Origin: Raphanus sativus
Lineage: Eukaryota > Streptophyta > Magnoliopsida > Brassicales > Brassicaceae
DNA: 64,000 nt
NCBI RefSeq assembly: GCF_000801105.2
Contig: NC_079515.1
Span: 7,440,001-7,504,000, forward strand
Direction: 5' to 3'
The notes under the pieces were generated by a model, which was not told the DNA's origin, did no database searches, and saw only the letters and a list, made by a program, of their open reading frames with translations. Numbering within the stretch: position 1 is the stretch's first letter; the number at the start of each line of letters is the position of its first letter. Positions 12,601 to 24,650 of the stretch are shown piece after piece. The position numbers and the translations under genes are program-made.

Positions 12601-14334
12601 CCTGTTTTCCTTCATAAGTCCAAGTATCATCAACTCATATAGACTGTGAGTCGGTGTATGGCCATCAGAAATCATATCACGATATAAAGCCCACGCCTTT
12701 CTTGTCTCGTTGCCTCTTAGCAACACATCCAACATTACAGAATACGCCAAATTATCAGGTTTAGTCCCTGAGCGCAACATGCAACTGAAAGTATCTTCAG
12801 CCTCCTCTCGCTTCCCAGCCTTGGCATAACCGCAAATGAGAGCACTGTAGGTCTGCAGAGTTGGCTTGATCCCAACATCAAGCATCTCAGACATCAACGC
12901 CGCAGCTTCCACGGTCCTGTTTGCTTTCCCAAGCGAATCTATCAAAACCGTGTAAGTAATCGCATCAGGGTTTTTACCCGACAAGCCTTTCATGTCCTTA
13001 TAAAGCTTCAGCGCGAGATCAAGCTGCCCCTGCTTCCCATACATGTGAATGATCGTGTTGTAAGTCATCTCGTCTTTCCCAAACCCCATTTTCTGCATCG
13101 CCTGGTACACTTCCTTCACCTTCTCCGTATTCCTCTCCCTAGCAAAAGCATAGAGCAAAGAGTTGTAAGTAACCGCGTCAGGGAAGTAGCCTTTAAGCTC
13201 CAGCTCCTCGAATAAACTCTCAGCTTTCGCAGCAAGCCCGCATCTCCCGTAAACAGAGATCATAGCATTGTAAGTCCACAAGTCAGGCTGGCAACGATGC
13301 GCTTCCATGTCCTCGAAAACCTTCACAGCCCCTTCCAAATTCGAATCCCTCGAACACGCGCTGAGAAGCGTATTGTAAGTGATAGCATCAGGCCTAAGAC
13401 CAGAGGCCCTCACCATATCTAACAACTCAACAGCTAGATTCGGAGTCAACCCACCGGACTTAACCCTAGCGTTGACCAAAGTGTTGAAACTGATCAAATC
13501 AGGAACGCACCCTCTCTTACGCATTTCGTCGAGCATCTCCTGCGCCTTGGTGAACTTCCCGCTCCGCGAATAAACCCCCATCATCGCGTTGTAGACCTGA
13601 ACCGTATCCCCAACCGCAGGCTCAGCCCTAGCGAAAACCTCCGCCGCGAGAGACTCCTGGCTCCACCGTCCCAAAACGCCGAGAATGGCCGCGACCATGC
13701 GCGCGTTGGGGGAGTGCCAGTTGCGGAGGTTGAGCCACTCGAAAACCTCGAGCGCTCGCTGCCAGCTCACCGCGCCGACGGATTTGACGACGAAGCAGTA
13801 ATCGGTGGGAGTCATCTGGACGAGGCGGGCGTCGAGGATGTCCGCCACGAATTGGTTGGGTTCCAGGTTTAGGATCTTATCCGTTAGGAGTTTGACTCTC
13901 TCCCTCCAGTCTTTGGCTCTTAGCAGAGCGACCTTGTTCATCTTCTTCACTCTCCTCCGACGAGTCGCCACGGCGGCTTCATCGTTGGTCTTTTGGAGGT
14001 CGCTGGAGGCGACGGAATCGATGAATTCGCCGGAATCCGGCGTATCGGAGACCGGAGAGACCGGAGGAGGGAGAGGAGGATGAGATTGGGTTGAGGTTTT
14101 GGAATCATACGTCTCACGGAGGTTCAAGTGCGGCCATCGGACGGCGGGAGAGGCTCGACTGTAGGTGAATTTCTGGGTGGAGGAGCTGCTGCTGCTGCTG
14201 CTGGTGTTTCCTTGTTCATCTTTAATCTCGGAAACCGTCACCTGAGTAGAAGAACTAAAGGCGGGGCGAACGGATAAGGAGGGGGATGGAGAGAGAGGAG
14301 AAGCGAAGGATAAAGCCCCTGCAGAAACCGCCAT
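9606..14334 (-). CDS. EMB1270: PPR-SMR-like pentatricopeptide repeat protein, EMB1270 homologue
   Basis: Minus-strand exons: 14334-10757, 10620-10420, 10309-10219, 10118-9606, giving 1460 residues (A. thaliana EMB1270 recalled as about 1440). The N-terminus is Ser/Ala-rich without acids (MAVSAGALSFASPLSPSPS), as in a plastid transit peptide. Residues from about 200 to 1180 are tandem 35-residue PPR units (VTYNTLLSACSR, DLWTYNAMISVYG, PDAITYTVLIDSLGK), more than 20. The C-terminal exon has an SMR-like region (VVLITGTAEYNGISLDKTLK) followed by GRFxx-type sequence as in other PPR-SMR proteins. PPR proteins bind organelle RNA; the Arabidopsis gene is embryo-essential and reported in chloroplast intron splicing. 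Intron 3 (10218-10119) has a GC donor (CAG|GCAATT), supported by the continuous match HMQ|DASLEG across the junction. Confidence 0.94.
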
Positions 14335-14792
14335 TAGTATCTCTAAGTTTTATCCATCTCTTAGCAGTTAGCAGGATATGTACCGTTGCTAGATGAGCGA
14401 ATGATAAGATTTTTTTCCTTGAGGTTGCCGAGATTACAACTTCATGGTGTCCGAGATTTTGATAAACAAACAACGTGGCGTTTCTATGTTACATGACTCC
14501 ATGCTGACCAACATGTCGACGAAGAAACATCCTGCTGGTTTAACTGTGACGTAGTACGAAGAATAAAGCCTAAAGTTACAGTCATAAACCTCTTTTACTA
14601 TTTCTATGATCATGAATGTTTAGTTGTCGAGACATTTGGCATTATGGATAATAATCAAAAGGGTAAACATTCTGACTTAGTTTTCTTTTCTGGAATTAAA
14701 CAAAAATAGAGGTTCTTGGAGGGGCTAATACATAAGAAAACTTCAAAAACACGAAAGCAGATTTGGTAACATCCATCTTCTTCTTAGAGTAT
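14335..14792. other. Intergenic region between EMB1270 (5' side) and RACK1 (3' side)
   Basis: 458 bp holding the 5' flank of EMB1270 and the 3' UTR of RACK1. No additional gene or repeat recognised. Confidence 0.5.
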
Positions 14793-16184
14793 CTAGTAAC
14801 GACCAATACCCCAGACCCTGACAACTCCATCAGTGTAACCACTGAACAGTGTGCTTCCATCTGCACTCCAGTTCAAGCTTGTACAGTAGTTCACCTGTTC
14901 CATTTGGGAATCCAGAAACATTATCAATAAGAAGAACCAAAAACAAACGTTAAGCTACATCATCAATCTCAAGAAACACATACAAACGCCCAGCGAAAAG
15001 TGAAATGATAACTCTGAACACGTACATAACATCAAACCAAAGTTTCATATTTTTCAATAATAAAGAAAAACTCAAGTATACTTTTTCCAATCTCTCAGTA
15101 GTTTTGGTAATGATTCCGATGAACATAACTTCCAACCAAAGTTGCAACCTTTTGTTAATCAAAGACAAACCAATATACTTCCTCCACTAGTTTTGGTATT
15201 CCGTAAACTAATCAATGTAATACGCACGATTTGAATGAACAGAGGACCAGTAACTATCAAAAACCATAAAATGATTCTTAAGTATGGTAAGAATAACGAG
15301 GTTACCTTCTTCTGGTTACCAGTTCCGACACCACCACCATCCTTCTCCGCTTCGGCCTTAAGGTCAACCTTCAACTCATCAACAACGGTCTTGCTCTCAA
15401 GATCCCATATCTTAATACTGCTCTCAGTCGCAGCACACAACCAGTACCTATTAGGACTAAAGCAAAGCGAGTGGATAATCGACCCACCCTCAAGCGAGTA
15501 AAGCTTCTTCCCTTCAGCCAAATCCCACAACAAGATCACACCATCTTTCCCACCACTCGCGCACAGCGAACCATCAGGCGACACAGCAACAGTGTTGAGG
15601 TAACCCGAGTGCCCAGCGAGAGAGCTCTTCAGCTTACAGTTCTGAAGATTCCACACCTTCACAGTCTGATCCCAAGAAGCAGACACAATGGTGGGGACAA
15701 GCGTGTTGGGGCTAAACCTAACACAGCTAATCCAATCCTTGTGCCCATCAGCTTCAGAGATGGTGTACTTACACTCACCGAGCGTGTTCCAGAGCTTGAT
15801 CGTGCGGTCACGAGAGGCAGACACGATCTGACGGTTGTCGACGGAGAAGGCCACGGAGAGGACGTCTTTGGCGTGTCCGACGAATCTACGGGTGGAGACG
15901 CCGGTGGCGAGGTCCCAGAGACGGAGCTCGCCGTCCCAGCTTCCGGAGAGAGCGAACTGGCCGTCGGAGGAGAGGACGACGTCTTGGACGAAGTGAGAGT
16001 GGCCCGTGAGGCGGCGCTGCGCGACTCCGTAGGACTTGTCGTCCTTGGTGAGTTTCCAGAGGATGATGGATTTGTCGCGGGATGATGTGACGATGATGTC
16101 GGAGTTGTCGATCGGCGTTGCGATGGCGGTGACCATGTCGGTGTGGGCGCGCATTGTGCCTTTCAGAACGAGTCCCTCGGCCAT
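14793..16184 (-). CDS. RACK1: RACK1, WD40 scaffold protein of the 40S ribosome
   Basis: Two exons on the minus strand, 16184-15306 and 14894-14793, joined across one GT-AG intron, giving 326 residues, exactly the size I recall for the Arabidopsis RACK1 proteins. Seven WD40 repeats are visible through GH...WD signatures: [43 protein letters not shown] and VRVWGIGRY at the C-terminus. RACK1 folds as a seven-blade propeller on the 40S head and links signalling to translation. By synteny this is the RACK1C (At3g18130) counterpart. Frame is intact and the start context CCATGGCC on the coding strand is strong. The plus-strand open frame at 15471-16085 is an antisense shadow. Confidence 0.96.
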
Positions 16185-16341
16185 GGTTAGGGTTTATGGG
16201 AGAGAGAGAAGGCTCAAGAGGGTCTGGATTCAAAAATGGCGTAACGGAGCGAGAGAGGCAGAGATCTAGTGAAATGAAGGTATTTATATTCTAGGTCAAA
16301 AATGAAACTAGGGTTTGGTTATAATGGGCCGTACGTGGGCC
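16185..16341 (-). promoter_or_regulatory. RACK1 promoter and leader with telo-boxes and two site II (GGCCCA) elements
   Basis: Read on the minus strand there are two GGCCCA motifs (complements of TGGGCC at 16336-16341 and 16325-16330) followed by a telo-box AAACCCTA (complement of 16309-16316), and a second telo-box AAACCCTAAC just before the ATG at about 16186-16195. Site II plus telo-box is the known arrangement in plant ribosomal-protein and translation genes, which fits RACK1. Function is inferred from motifs only. Confidence 0.65.
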
Positions 16342-16581
16342 TTTTTTGTTTGTTTGAGCGGGTTTCTGTCGTTATATTTGAGAGTTGTTTGATCACAAAG
16401 AGATTGGAGTAACAAAACTGTTAACAACTTTTTTTTTGGGCAAATACAAAACTGTAACAACTAAAGGTTTAAAACTTGAGATGAATTTGATTCAAATGTA
16501 CAAGTGTTTCCTAAACACACAAACAAAGAAAGTCATTATCTGTTCATTTATTTAGTTTCTTTGAAATTAATTCATGTTTTT

Positions 16582-18414
16582 TTAATCATGGAGGGCACAA
16601 CACACGGTGGCTTTGTGATGACCTTGGTAGACCTTCACTTCTTTTCCCGCTGGCATAGACCACAATCTAGCCGTCATGTCCGATGATGCTGTGCATATTA
16701 CAGAATCAAAACCCAGTTTAGAAGACTGTTCTGTCTCTTTTTAAGACAAGTTGTTGATTTTTAAGATGGAGATTAGTGATAGTTACCTGTTACAAGAAAC
16801 TCTCCATCCACTGAGAAGACACAGTCCCATACCCATCTTTGATGTCCTGTTAGATAAGATTTGATGAGAGTGTAAGAGAGAGAGAGCAATGGAGAGAACC
16901 AATAACCTTTTTCAAAAAACATGGGGAACCATACCTGTTAAGACTTTCTCTAGTTTGAAACCATCGACGTTCCATATCTTGACAGTTTTATCAGATGATG
17001 CAGTCGCTAGATATCTGCTAACAAAATATATAAAGGGAGATGATGGAGGAAGCGTGTCATACGGGGGGAGAGAGAGAGAGAGTAAGAAACACATTACTTG
17101 TTTGCGGGAGAGAGTAGGCATTTAAGGATATGGCCGTTATGAGCTTGTAGCTTATGAAGTGGCTCAAACTCTGTCATCGTCTGGAAACAATACAACTTTT
17201 TAAATGGCATGGCAACTACAGGACTGCGAGTTTAGCACGGTCAAACAGAAGTCTTCTCGTACCTGTTTTCCGCGCAACAAGCGCCATACATAACATGTTC
17301 CACGGTTGTTAGCAGCAACAACCATAGTCCCATCCCACATCACGGTTAGAGACCGTACAGGTGTATCAACCTCTGGTACCTATTAGTTCCGCAAGAGAGA
17401 TTACATAGAATCGTTTAACAATCCTGTTTGGCTGAAAGTTACCTATTCTTTCGGAAATGTAACTAAGGATGGATTAAATATTACCAGTTCACAGCTACAT
17501 GAATTAGCTCTGAGATCCCATACACGGATATTGCCGTTTTGGTCTCCAGATATCAATTCTGTCTGTAGGAAAAAAAACGCAATGTTCATCATGATAAAGA
17601 ACAAACACATTGTGATAGCAACTGAGACAAGTATCAGACAAGCAAACACAACAGTGCAGTATAACACAGTGATCTCTCAAGTAAATACTACTGACAGATG
17701 ACGTTTCAAAGTTGATGATGTATACCTGATTTGGGTGTAAAACAACGGTGTTAACAGCGGCAACACTCTCATACTCTCTTTGGCAACCTGGAGCCCTACA
17801 TTTTGGTCTTACAAGTCAATAACTTGTTGCAAAGAAATGCAAATCAACTTCGAATCCACACTCGAAAGAAAGAATCTATTAACAATCAATACTACAAAAA
17901 CTAACCTCAAGTCCCAGATCTTGACAGTACCATCCTCTGAACCAGAATACATCCATTTTCCATCACACTGGAACCCCACTGCCATAACATTGTTGGTGTG
18001 TGAATCATATGTCATCACCTGATCCAATTGCACAAAGAGATCATTCAAAGTAAAGGCAGAATCACCCCACAAACTGTAAAAAAAAACAAAATGAAAGGAT
18101 GAAACTTTTACAGGTTGAGGGCTGTTGGAATTGACATCAAAGAGACGTATATGAGGATTGCAAGCTGCAGCTAGATGACGCTTATCTGGCGTTATCTCCA
18201 GCCTATTCACATGCTGAAGAAACAAGACAATGGGGTTTGTGTGAAAGTTGAAACCTTTAAGATGATCAATAGAGAAGAGTGTTTGTGTGTGTGTGTGTCT
18301 CCTTACCGAGTCAGGATACTGAATGGTACGGTAACAGCGACCGCTCTCGGCTTCCCAGAATCGGATCGTGTGATCATAGCTCGCTGTTGCGAGAACTACA
18401 CATGGCTGACTCAT
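16582..18414 (-). CDS. LST8: LST8, WD40 subunit of the TOR complex
   Basis: Ten exons on the minus strand: 18414-18307, 18213-18112, 18018-17906, 17795-17726, 17562-17485, 17379-17263, 17180-17098, 17014-16935, 16846-16787 and 16688-16582. They sum to 918 nt, 305 residues, matching the recalled length of Arabidopsis LST8-1 (At3g18140). WD repeats are visible: [75 protein letters not shown] and [17 protein letters not shown]8 binds and stabilises the TOR kinase domain. Start chosen as the Met of MSQPCVV rather than the upstream in-frame Met five codons earlier, by similarity. At exon 8 the acceptor TTAGCAG is used so that the junction reads NKYLATA. A broken copy of its first two exons lies at 30279-30660. 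Confidence 0.95.
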
Positions 18415-18678
18415 TCTCGACGAACACAAAGACTAACGATCCAACCAACTAGGGTTTCGCGATTGAGGAGGATCCAAGACCTGAGAATTACAGAAGAAAA
18501 AATATTAAGAAGAATCAATCTTTGCATAATTAAGGCGGGGTGTTTTAGTCTCTAAAATATATGTTGGGGGTTAAATTGTCGTGTATAAAATAAGTAAGGC
18601 TTCATTCTGTTATTTATAAATATCAGGACTAAGTGAAAACAAATGCTTCCGAATGGTCCGTTACGAGAAGCTATAAAG
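18415..18678. other. LST8 5' flank and left part of a tandem repeat
   Basis: A telo-box-like TAGGGTTTCG at about 18450 sits in the LST8 leader. From about 18640 the sequence (AAATGCTTCCGAATGG...CTATAAAG) matches 24468-24505; the same unit continues after the Copia insertion at 24180. Confidence 0.6.
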
Positions 18679-18857
18679 TGTTATAAATATTGTAGTGATG
18701 TCCATATGGAAAGTCCTCTAGATATACTTGTTCCCCACTCCAAGTTAAGCTTTGTCTCCAAGCTATTGTATCATATATAAGAAGATCATTATTCATGGAA
18801 TAAGACACACCAATTTTTCTCTTCTCTTCTCTTCTCTTTTCTTCTTTACTTACAACA
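18679..18857 (+). repeat. 5' LTR of the Copia element
   Basis: Begins TGTTATAAATATTG and ends CTTACAACA. It differs from the 3' LTR by three substitutions that I can see over 179 bp (first base, TCTCC/TCTTC, AAGAAG/AAGGAG). Contains a TATATAA motif near 18774 and a CT-rich tract (TCTTCTCTTCTC) near its end, probable promoter parts. Confidence 0.93.
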
Positions 18858-20619
18858 CGTTATCAGCACGAAACTCTAGCTAATGAGCAAAACCCTAAAA
18901 ATCTCGGTCGATGATGTTTTAGATCTGTTCAAATTCTAAGTTCTCGGATCTCTTACTATGACTGTCTCTCCTTTATTTTCCATCGAGCTAAATATTACTT
19001 GTGCTCATAATTTATTATCCTCTTCTTACTTCTAGAACTATGTTTATTAAGTTATAAACTGTTCATGTTTCTGATATGCTATTTGATCCATGTACGCACA
19101 ATTCGTTCGACAAATTAATGTCGTAATTGAAATTATTACATCGGATTTTTTTTTTTGACATGTATACTGTGTATTGCATTGGTTCGTATTCCTTTGCAAT
19201 ATTCTTAATGATTTGTAGTGTTTTATTCCTAGCCACTTATTTGATTGTTTTATATCACTTATTTACTTCTTATAAAATTTCAATTGTTATAGATTAGTTA
19301 TTTCAACCGAACGATTGAATTTGTGAGATCCTATTGAATTACGTTGACATAATTCTACGGATAGTTATTCACTTAGTGGTTTAAATTGGTTTATATTCAA
19401 TCTTATTTGGATGTATCTGCTGGTTCATATAGCTTTAAAAGAAAAAGAAGCGTTTGTTTGTATTTAAAACACTATTGATTGGTTCAGTTCTAGTAAAACT
19501 ATGGTTTTTAATCGATAGTTTACATATTTCCTACATGTGTTAGAATATAATCAGTTTTTATATATTGATGTTTACTAACAAATAGTCATATTTCTATGAG
19601 CTAAACTCTAAATATTTCAGGGAAATATATCATGTTATAAAGACAAAGAGTTCTACCAGATTCTATATCAGATCCCGAGTCTTAAGATAAGTATTATTTA
19701 CTTTTATCAATACATAACCACCTAAAGTTAAGTTGCATGGAAACTTCATATAAGTGATATGAAATTTGTTCATTAGGTTATTTGATTGGCTAAACCTTGT
19801 TAATTAGCATTAAAACAAAAAGTTAGTCTATAGAATAATTATTATAGAAATATTATCTTCTGATATAATAAAATTTTATGATAATACATATCTCTATATA
19901 TAATTTGAAAAGTTTTATTATTATCTTTCATTACCATTATATATATGAAGGTTTTAAGTTTAAGACTTGACCTTAAAAAAATCCATAAGTTTTGGAAAAT
20001 AATCCAAAGAAAAGTATAATCACCTGAATGTGATTATCTAAAGCTCATTATATATTTTGCATCTAAAAGATTACAAGACTTGAAGTCTATAAATAAAGCT
20101 CAACTATGTTGGATGCTAAATTTAAAACTAAATTTTCATGAAGAAAATTTTAATGATGCATATATATTAAAAACTACATGTTGTCCAGCAGACACATGAT
20201 TGAAAAAAAGAGATATACTTATATCTTGTCTCCTTGACACTCAGAAAAATAATGAGCTATTGATGTAAGGTCAAGACCAAATAGATATTTTTTTTTTTTT
20301 AGAACTCATATTCTCACCAGAAGTTGAGAAAATAAAGATGGTAATAAGAAGAGATATGATTCAATCATCTAAAGATGAAAGACAAAGTATTTTGAATTCA
20401 ATACAAGGCAATACAAACTTATAAAAGGGTTGGAAAGAGGATACTCCAGAAGAGTATATAAATATTACTGCACACCCTTAGTGGTTATATTTTCATAAGT
20501 CTCTAAAGTAAGAAAGATCTAAGAAAGAATACATGACCCATGTAGGGTATGTCGTTGGTTCCAAAAATGAGATTCATTCGAGATTGATAAACATATAGTA
20601 TTATCATCTCGAGGGGAAG

Positions 20620-20813
20620 AGTTAAGGAATCTCATATTTTATGATAAGGGAAACATCCAGAAGATTATGTTTACACTAAAAGTGAGATTGATGAATTCTT
20701 CTTAAAGCAAATCTATAGTTAAGGAATCTCATATTTTATGATAAGTGAAACATCCAGAAGATTATGTTTACACTAAAAGTGAAATTGATGAATCTTTCTT
20801 AAAGCAAATCTAT
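20620..20813 (+). repeat. 97-bp tandem duplication inside the Copia element
   Basis: Two adjacent copies, 20620-20716 and 20717-20813, both beginning AGTTAAGGAATCTC and ending GCAAATCTAT, differing at only a few positions. The duplication is not a multiple of three and would break any frame; it must be recent relative to the decay of the coding region. Confidence 0.85.
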
Positions 20814-23800
20814 AGAATTTTGAGACAAGTTATCTTGAGATACTAAGCAAAGAAAATGCTAAATTTACTTCCAAAAATACTTCTCAAGGCAGTAAAAACA
20901 TTGTAGAAAAAGTATATACATCCTCTTATAGATTGTACTACACAAAGATTAGTGTAATAGAGATAAATATATAGTAAACCAGAAGTTTACAAAGTATTTG
21001 GCATGAACCAGTTAGACCATTTTGGTTCAGTAATGATGCGAAAAGATACATAAAGATTTTTTGTGAATATTCATTGAAGAACTAGAAGATTCTTGTGAAT
21101 GATTTCACAAATGTTTCTTGCTCAGAAGATAAAATGGAAATACGGTTTTCACCAGCCAAATGAAGTTATGGCATGAATAAAGGAGATGTTGGTGGACTGA
21201 TCACCCACTATGCATCTTTATAATATTGGTGAATTCACGTCTTAAGTCTTTGACGACTACAACAAATTCACTTGGATAAGTGTTAAATATTTCGAGCAAT
21301 ACTAATTCGCATCAAGCCAAAAAGTAATCATTAATTCTCCCCATCATTGGTATTTGGGTCAGAAACCAACCATTTTCATCTAAGAATGTTGGATGTGCGA
21401 TATACATTCCAGTTGCTCCACGACAGAGCTTTAATTAAAATGAATTTTCAAATGAGGTTGGTAATATATGTTGGATATGAATCTCCATTGATACTTAAGC
21501 ATCTATAGCCATCCCCGAAGGATATAAGTAAGGCTCGATATGAATGCTAAAAGCTTGATTAGTATTTCCAACATAAGGAGGAGAAAATAAAAAGCTGGAA
21601 AAGAAAACAAGTTGAATGGAATTATCATTGATCCTCAGACTAAAGAGAAAGTGAATTAGAAGTCCAAAAGATAATTCTATAGCTTAGTAAATTAGTTGCC
21701 AGAACCAACTAATGACCCTAATATAGTGTGACCAAATCACATATACCAGCTATAAATGCTCTAAATAAGAATTGATGTTCCAGAAGAACAATATCAAACT
21801 GCCAGTTACGCCTGAAGCGTAGTAGACATATTGGTTCCAAAGATAAAAATCCTCGTAAACAAAAATGAGCATAAATTAATAATGGTCAAGAGGAATAAGA
21901 GTTTTGAATGATCTCTAGAAGAGACATTAACATGACTGAAAGAAAATTCAGGTACCTGAGACAATGAAAAAAGATCTCAATAAATTATGTCATGTATGAA
22001 ATAAAATGGAACCGATAAGAAAATCGACGTCGATAATATTTATGCATGCAAAGTAGCAGTTGATATGATGAATGAGAAAGAGGATCATGAAATAAAGTCT
22101 ATTGAAAAGTGTACACACAAAAATGATTGGCCAAATCATAAAGAAGTAATAGACAAAAGATACAAACTCTTGTTAAAGAGAGATGTATTTGGACCAGTAG
22201 TCCATACACTAGAAGGTGTAAAATAAATGGGATAGAAATGTGGTTGCACCAAAGTAAGATCAATATGAAATTGATTGTGAAGAGACATAGTCTCATATGG
22301 TAGATGCAACTACTTTCAAGTTTCTTACTAGTCTGGCAATAAAGGAAGAACTTGAACTATACAACCTATTGGAAACTGATAATCCCTAAGAGATATAATC
22401 CTTGAAGGATTGATGATATCAAAATTATGTTCCCAGGAACTCTAGCTATTCGATTGAAATATGTTTTATGGGATATGTGAAATATTAGAAGTTAATCAGT
22501 ACATCCATTTGTATTTATCAAGAAATTATGAATCAATAGAATCATTGATTTGAATAAAAATCCAAACTCTTGAAGAGTTATAACAAATTGTTTGTTTGGA
22601 AGAAAGATCTTGAAAAGACTACATTGTTATGTGTTCCAAACTAGACATCTAGAATAAGAGATGTTATCTTAAAAGATCCTTAAATATTTTAAGATGATCA
22701 TATATATGACTGGTCCTGAAGTACCATACTTAAAACAAGCTATGTTTTACATATGATAAGACTGCAATGACTTGCAGCAGAGACCATAGCCGTGGACATG
22801 TGTATGACTGAGATCAGCACGCCCTAAGTGACATATAAGATGATCACAGAGATAGAAAAAGAAGGCTCACGCCAAAGACCATACAATCAAAGGTCATATC
22901 TGGTTCCATTCAAGTCCAATCATCCATGAGAGATGAATAATATGCCAACCCAAAACATGATATGGTTTCGAGGTATCAACTATCATTATGCATAGTTTAA
23001 AGATATAGCAAATGGTAAAGATGGTCATGAGACGCCATCAAAGAAAAGTTGGACTGCGATGTTTAAGTAATAAGATTACATTGTGGGACTGCAATGTAAG
23101 CACAAGCTCTTATGATTGCATCAGTGGATAAAAGGGAATCATAATGGTCCAAGGTATTGGAATTAAAGCCATACACGTCCCTTGCTATAAGTTATTTAAG
23201 CAAGTTATTATTCTCTTTCATAACTGAAAGATGTAATTTCATATGACAAGAAAGAAAGTCATAATAATAACTTTTATAGTTATGAATGAATAACTCGTAT
23301 GTACGAGGCGAATGTCCACGAGACTGTATGTAAGATGTTTGGTTTGAAGTCTAAATAGACCAAGAAATTATTAGCTATATCAAATGAGAATTTTTGGACC
23401 AGAAGTCCATAGGTCTTGAATACTCTAATAGAAAGAGTTTACTATGATATTCTAATTTCAAAGGAAATTTATTTGATTGAAATGCATATCCTGAAGATAT
23501 TGTTTTCAGGGGAAGAAATATTGAAATGTGTATGGTTGTACTCTTTTTCCTTATCATGGTTTTTATCCTATTTGGTTTTCCCATGAAAAGGTTTTAACGA
23601 GGCAACAAAGAACACACAAATGATACACACCAGAAAGGAGTATTTGAAACTCTAATGCTGATTTAAAGTCTTTGAAAGCAAGAGAATCGAAGAAAATGAT
23701 CAAGTCATAGGAGGACTCAAGCACTGCAGAAGAACGGTGATATTCGTTTCCTACAAATTGGCTGATTTATTCATCAAGACGGTACTCTCAGCTACTTTCG

Positions 23801-23995
23801 AGAAGTTAGTTCACCTGATCAGATTACATCATCTCAAAGATCTTGACGAATGTATACATGAGGGGAAGTCATTACGCGCTGCACTCTTTTTCCCTTAACC
23901 ATGGTTTTTCCCATTGGGTTTTCCTGGTGAGATTTTTAACGAGGCAGCATCTACGGCGTTTTGAAAGCACTTCGACATATTGGACATCAAGGGAA

Positions 23996-24174
23996 AGTTA
24001 TAAATATTGTAGTGATGTCCATATGGAAAGTCCTCTAGATATACTTGTTCCCCACTCCAAGTTAAGCTTTGTCTTCAAGCTATTGTATCATATATAAGGA
24101 GATCATTATTCATGGAATAAGACACACCAATTTTTCTCTTCTCTTCTCTTCTCTTTTCTTCTTTACTTACAACA
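23996..24174 (+). repeat. 3' LTR of the Copia element
   Basis: Same 179-bp length as the 5' LTR. The first base is A instead of T (AG...CA rather than TG...CA). Followed directly by the target duplication TAAAG. Confidence 0.93.
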
Positions 24175-24179
24175 TAAAG

Positions 24180-24650
24180 ATTTTTTTTAAAGCTTTATCA
24201 GATGTTTTTTTTGCCGAAATCGGTTTAAAAACCGTCTGTTTGATCGACAGAGTGACGACCCTGTTTGTCCTCTTGATATCGTAGTTCCAGTCTCATGGTA
24301 TATTGGTGTTGTTTGATGTGTTATATATGCACATCGGAGCTTGATTTTGTGTTGCTTTTCTCTAAGTTGTGGTGTTTTTTCTGCCGTATATGGCGGCATA
24401 GAGCGAAGATCGGTCCAAAGTCAAACCGGATGAAACATTCGTCTTAATCCTCCAAACATTTATCAAATGCTTCCAAATGGCCCGTTACGAAAAGCTATAA
24501 AGGTTTTTTTTAGCTTTATCAATAGAGTGACGATCCAACTTGTCCTCTTGATATCGTAGTTCCAGTCTCTTGGTATATTGGTGTTGTATCTCTAAGTTTT
24601 GGCATTTTTTCTGCCATATATGGCGGTATGGAAGCTATGGATGTTTGTAG
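24180..24650. repeat. Host tandem repeat, unit A (right part) and unit B
   Basis: Unit B (about 24468-24640) repeats unit A, whose left end is at 18640-18678 and right part at 24180-24410. Shared landmarks are GCTTCCRAATGGYCCGTTACG, GTGACGAYCC, TCCTCTTGATATCGTAG, GGTATATTGGTGTTG and ATATGGCGGYAT. The Copia element split unit A at CTATAAAG. No coding content seen. Confidence 0.8.

Larger units (their letters stand above)
18679..24174 (+). mobile_element. Copia LTR retrotransposon, structurally complete but coding-dead
   Basis: A 5,496-bp element with 179-bp LTRs (18679-18857 and 23996-24174) and a perfect 5-bp target duplication TAAAG at 18674-18678 and 24175-24179. Right after the 5' LTR is CGTTATCAGCACGAAAC, the probable primer-binding site, and just before the 3' LTR is a purine tract ATCAAGGGAAAG, resembling the ATCAAGGGGGAG tract of plant Copia elements. 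The interior has only decayed coding traces in plus orientation: an integrase-like stretch near 21180-21260 (GGTGAATTCACG...TTTGACGACTA), a reverse-transcriptase or RNase H-like stretch near 23750-23830 (LADLFIKTVLSATFEKLVH-like). No open frame longer than about 70 codons exists in it, so it cannot move by itself. Confidence 0.93.

Noticed and set aside
15471..16085. 204-codon plus-strand open frame
   Set aside because: Lies antisense to RACK1 exon 1 and has no recognisable domain; an effect of GC-rich codon use on the coding strand.
17060..17090. GA-rich microsatellite (GGGGGGAGAGAGAGAGAG) in an LST8 intron and GTGTGTGTGT near 18285
   Set aside because: Ordinary short intronic simple repeats without evidence of function.
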